Source: Bacteroidales bacterium | Lineage (GTDB): Bacteria > Bacteroidota > Bacteroidia > Bacteroidales > 4484-276 | NCBI GenBank assembly: GCA_029939965.1 | Contig: JAOZRY010000198.1 | Coordinates: 1-5,371 of the forward strand | Length of the DNA stretch: 5,371 nt | Direction of reading: 5' to 3' | Shown: piece by piece, positions 5,317 through 5,371 of the stretch | Layout of the letters: each line of letters starts with the position of its first letter | How positions within the stretch are numbered: the first letter of the stretch is position 1 | The notes under the pieces: model-generated | What the model was told of the DNA's origin: nothing | The model's input: only the letters and a program-made list of their open reading frames with translations | The model's database searches: none | Position numbers and translations under genes: made by a program

Positions 5317-5371
5317 AAGTCATCCGATGAATCTGCTTAGGCAGTAGCCTGTATTTTTGAACTTTCGCACA
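5317..5371 (+). repeat. 55-bp direct repeat, copy 2, reaching the window end
   Basis: This copy is identical over all 55 bases to 5214-5268 and is cut by the window edge, so the repeat may be longer or may continue as a tandem array with a 103-bp unit. The 48 bp between the copies (5269-5316) include the inverted palindrome. Zero mismatches in non-coding DNA imply recent duplication or active constraint. Confidence 0.85.

Overview
The window looks like a chromosomal segment of a member of the Bacteroidota, probably a Bacteroidia relative near the Marinilabiliales or Prolixibacteraceae. The base composition is AT-rich, and the two complete genes have no Shine-Dalgarno sequence, only A/T-rich leaders. 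All three real genes are preceded by a Bacteroidota-type -7 box (TAnnTTTG), and the protein variants are of Bacteroidota flavour. The family placement is inference from protein style, not from a search.

Layout. Positions 1-1009 (minus strand) hold the first 336 codons of an AAA_14/DUF4143 ATPase whose C-terminus lies outside the window. The 299-bp divergent intergenic region (1010-1308) carries a regular array: TTTAGTT four times at exactly 33-bp steps, two of the copies extended to a 21-bp near-identical block, overlapping a good candidate promoter for the ATPase. Positions 1309-2952 (plus) encode a complete long-chain acyl-CoA synthetase (AMP-forming). Positions 4022-5122 (plus) encode a complete YchF/OLA1-type P-loop NTPase.

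The 1.07-kb stretch between the synthetase and ychF has no intact gene but is not empty. It has two weak terminator-like hairpins near its start. A 129-bp nested palindromic element (3299-3427) follows, with two REP-like hairpins in opposite orientation around a perfect 20-bp stem and a T9 tract. Next come two decayed minus-strand genes: a signal-peptide-bearing N-terminus broken by an in-frame TAG (3479-3664), and the frameshifted, stop-interrupted C-terminal part of an F5/8 type C (discoidin-like) domain (3712-3976). These remnants suggest a former secreted-protein or polysaccharide-degradation operon that has been deleted and is eroding. The discoidin remnant stops almost exactly at the ychF core promoter.

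After ychF, a 55-bp sequence occurs twice, identical and 103 bp apart (5214-5268 and 5317-5371, the second cut by the window end). Each copy begins with the palindrome TCATCCGATGA, and a third copy of the palindrome in the other orientation lies between them. This could be a duplicated operator/promoter of a gene beyond the window or a small mobile element.

The three real genes do not form a pathway: lipid activation, a conserved stress/translation-linked NTPase and a poorly understood ATPase are simply neighbours. The most unusual material is non-coding: the 33-bp phased array, the REP-like composite, the gene fossils and the terminal repeat.
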